DNA of 13,511 nucleotides from an uncultured Bacilli bacterium (GTDB lineage: Bacteria > Bacillota_I > Bacilli_A > RF39 > UBA660): NCBI GenBank assembly GCA_947630205.1, contig CANRGW010000021.1:1-13511 (forward strand), written 5' to 3'. A program made the translations under genes and the position numbers. This document shows positions 13,378-13,511 of this stretch, in pieces. Positions within the stretch are counted from its first letter, which is position 1; each line of letters opens with the position of its first letter. The notes below the pieces were generated by a model that saw only the letters and a list, made by a program, of their open reading frames with translations, did not search any database and was not told the origin of the DNA.

Positions 13378-13511
13378 TTATTCCTCTTTTTTATAACCAC
13401 TTGCAAAATATTTGGTTCCATATTTTTCATTTATACTTTTACAATTTTCATTAACTTCTGTTACAACAGAACAAGACCCTGATAATTTATAATCATTACA
13501 ACTACGATAAG
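13378..13511 (-). CDS. C-terminal fragment of an unrecognised Cys-containing protein
   Basis: An open frame enters from the window end and stops with TAA at 13380-13378, giving about 44 residues without interruption. It contains three cysteines (YRSCNDYKLSGSCSVV and NENCKSINEKYG) and ends ASGYKKEE. The ribosome binding site of truB overlaps its last codons and the stop is 5 nt before the truB ATG, which fits an operon. The cysteines suggest an extracytoplasmic or metal-binding protein, but the fragment is too short to identify. Confidence 0.55.
   Translation of the reverse strand, partial: YRSCNDYKLSGSCSVVTEVNENCKSINEKYGTKYFASGYKKEE

Overview
The window comes from an AT-rich (by eye roughly 27-30% G+C), low-GC Gram-positive type bacterium. 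Vegetative sigma-A style promoters (TTGACA/TATAAT with 17-bp spacing), AGGAGG-type ribosome binding sites, an HrcA/CIRCE heat-shock operon, SigE/SigK-like sigma proteins and a SipW-type signal peptidase all point to Bacilli or Mollicutes-like Firmicutes. TGA closes hrcA and the TasA-like gene, and TGG encodes Trp, so the code is the standard bacterial one and not the Mycoplasma code. An uncultured gut Bacilli lineage (RF39-like) is my inference, not a demonstrated placement.

Layout. (1) 1-2088, minus strand: a dnaK operon read as hrcA - grpE - unknown 75-aa ORF - dnaK (cut by the window start). Its perfect sigma-A promoter is flanked and overlapped by two CIRCE operators. (2) 2101-5258, minus strand: two separately transcribed sigma-factor-like paralogues, each with its own promoter and terminator. 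Both carry an uncharacterised C-terminal helical module. The larger protein holds three copies, two of them a recent 237-bp tandem duplication. (3) 5281-6207, plus strand: a lone purine nucleoside phosphorylase gene, ending at a terminator shared with the convergent operon. (4) 6219-10006, minus strand: a six-gene operon encoding a TasA/camelysin-like protein, a SipW-type signal peptidase, a second smaller TasA-like protein, two unrecognised membrane proteins and a YetF (DUF421) family protein. (5) 10092-12515, minus strand: a membrane-anchored surface protein with six BIG2 Ig-like domains and a distinct C-terminal domain. (6) 12530-13511, minus strand: truB, preceded by the 3' end of an unrecognised Cys-containing ORF.

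How the parts fit. Regions 4 and 5 look like a cell-surface or matrix locus: SipW-type peptidases typically process TasA/camelysin-type fibre or coat proteins encoded beside them, and the BIG2 protein next door is also exported. Region 2 is a pair of lineage-specific regulators that resemble sporulation sigma factors but have grown by module duplication. Nothing in the sequence ties them directly to the surface locus. The most novel material is the modular sigma proteins, the two unknown membrane proteins of the SipW operon, the C-terminal domain of the BIG2 protein, and the small ORF inserted between grpE and dnaK.
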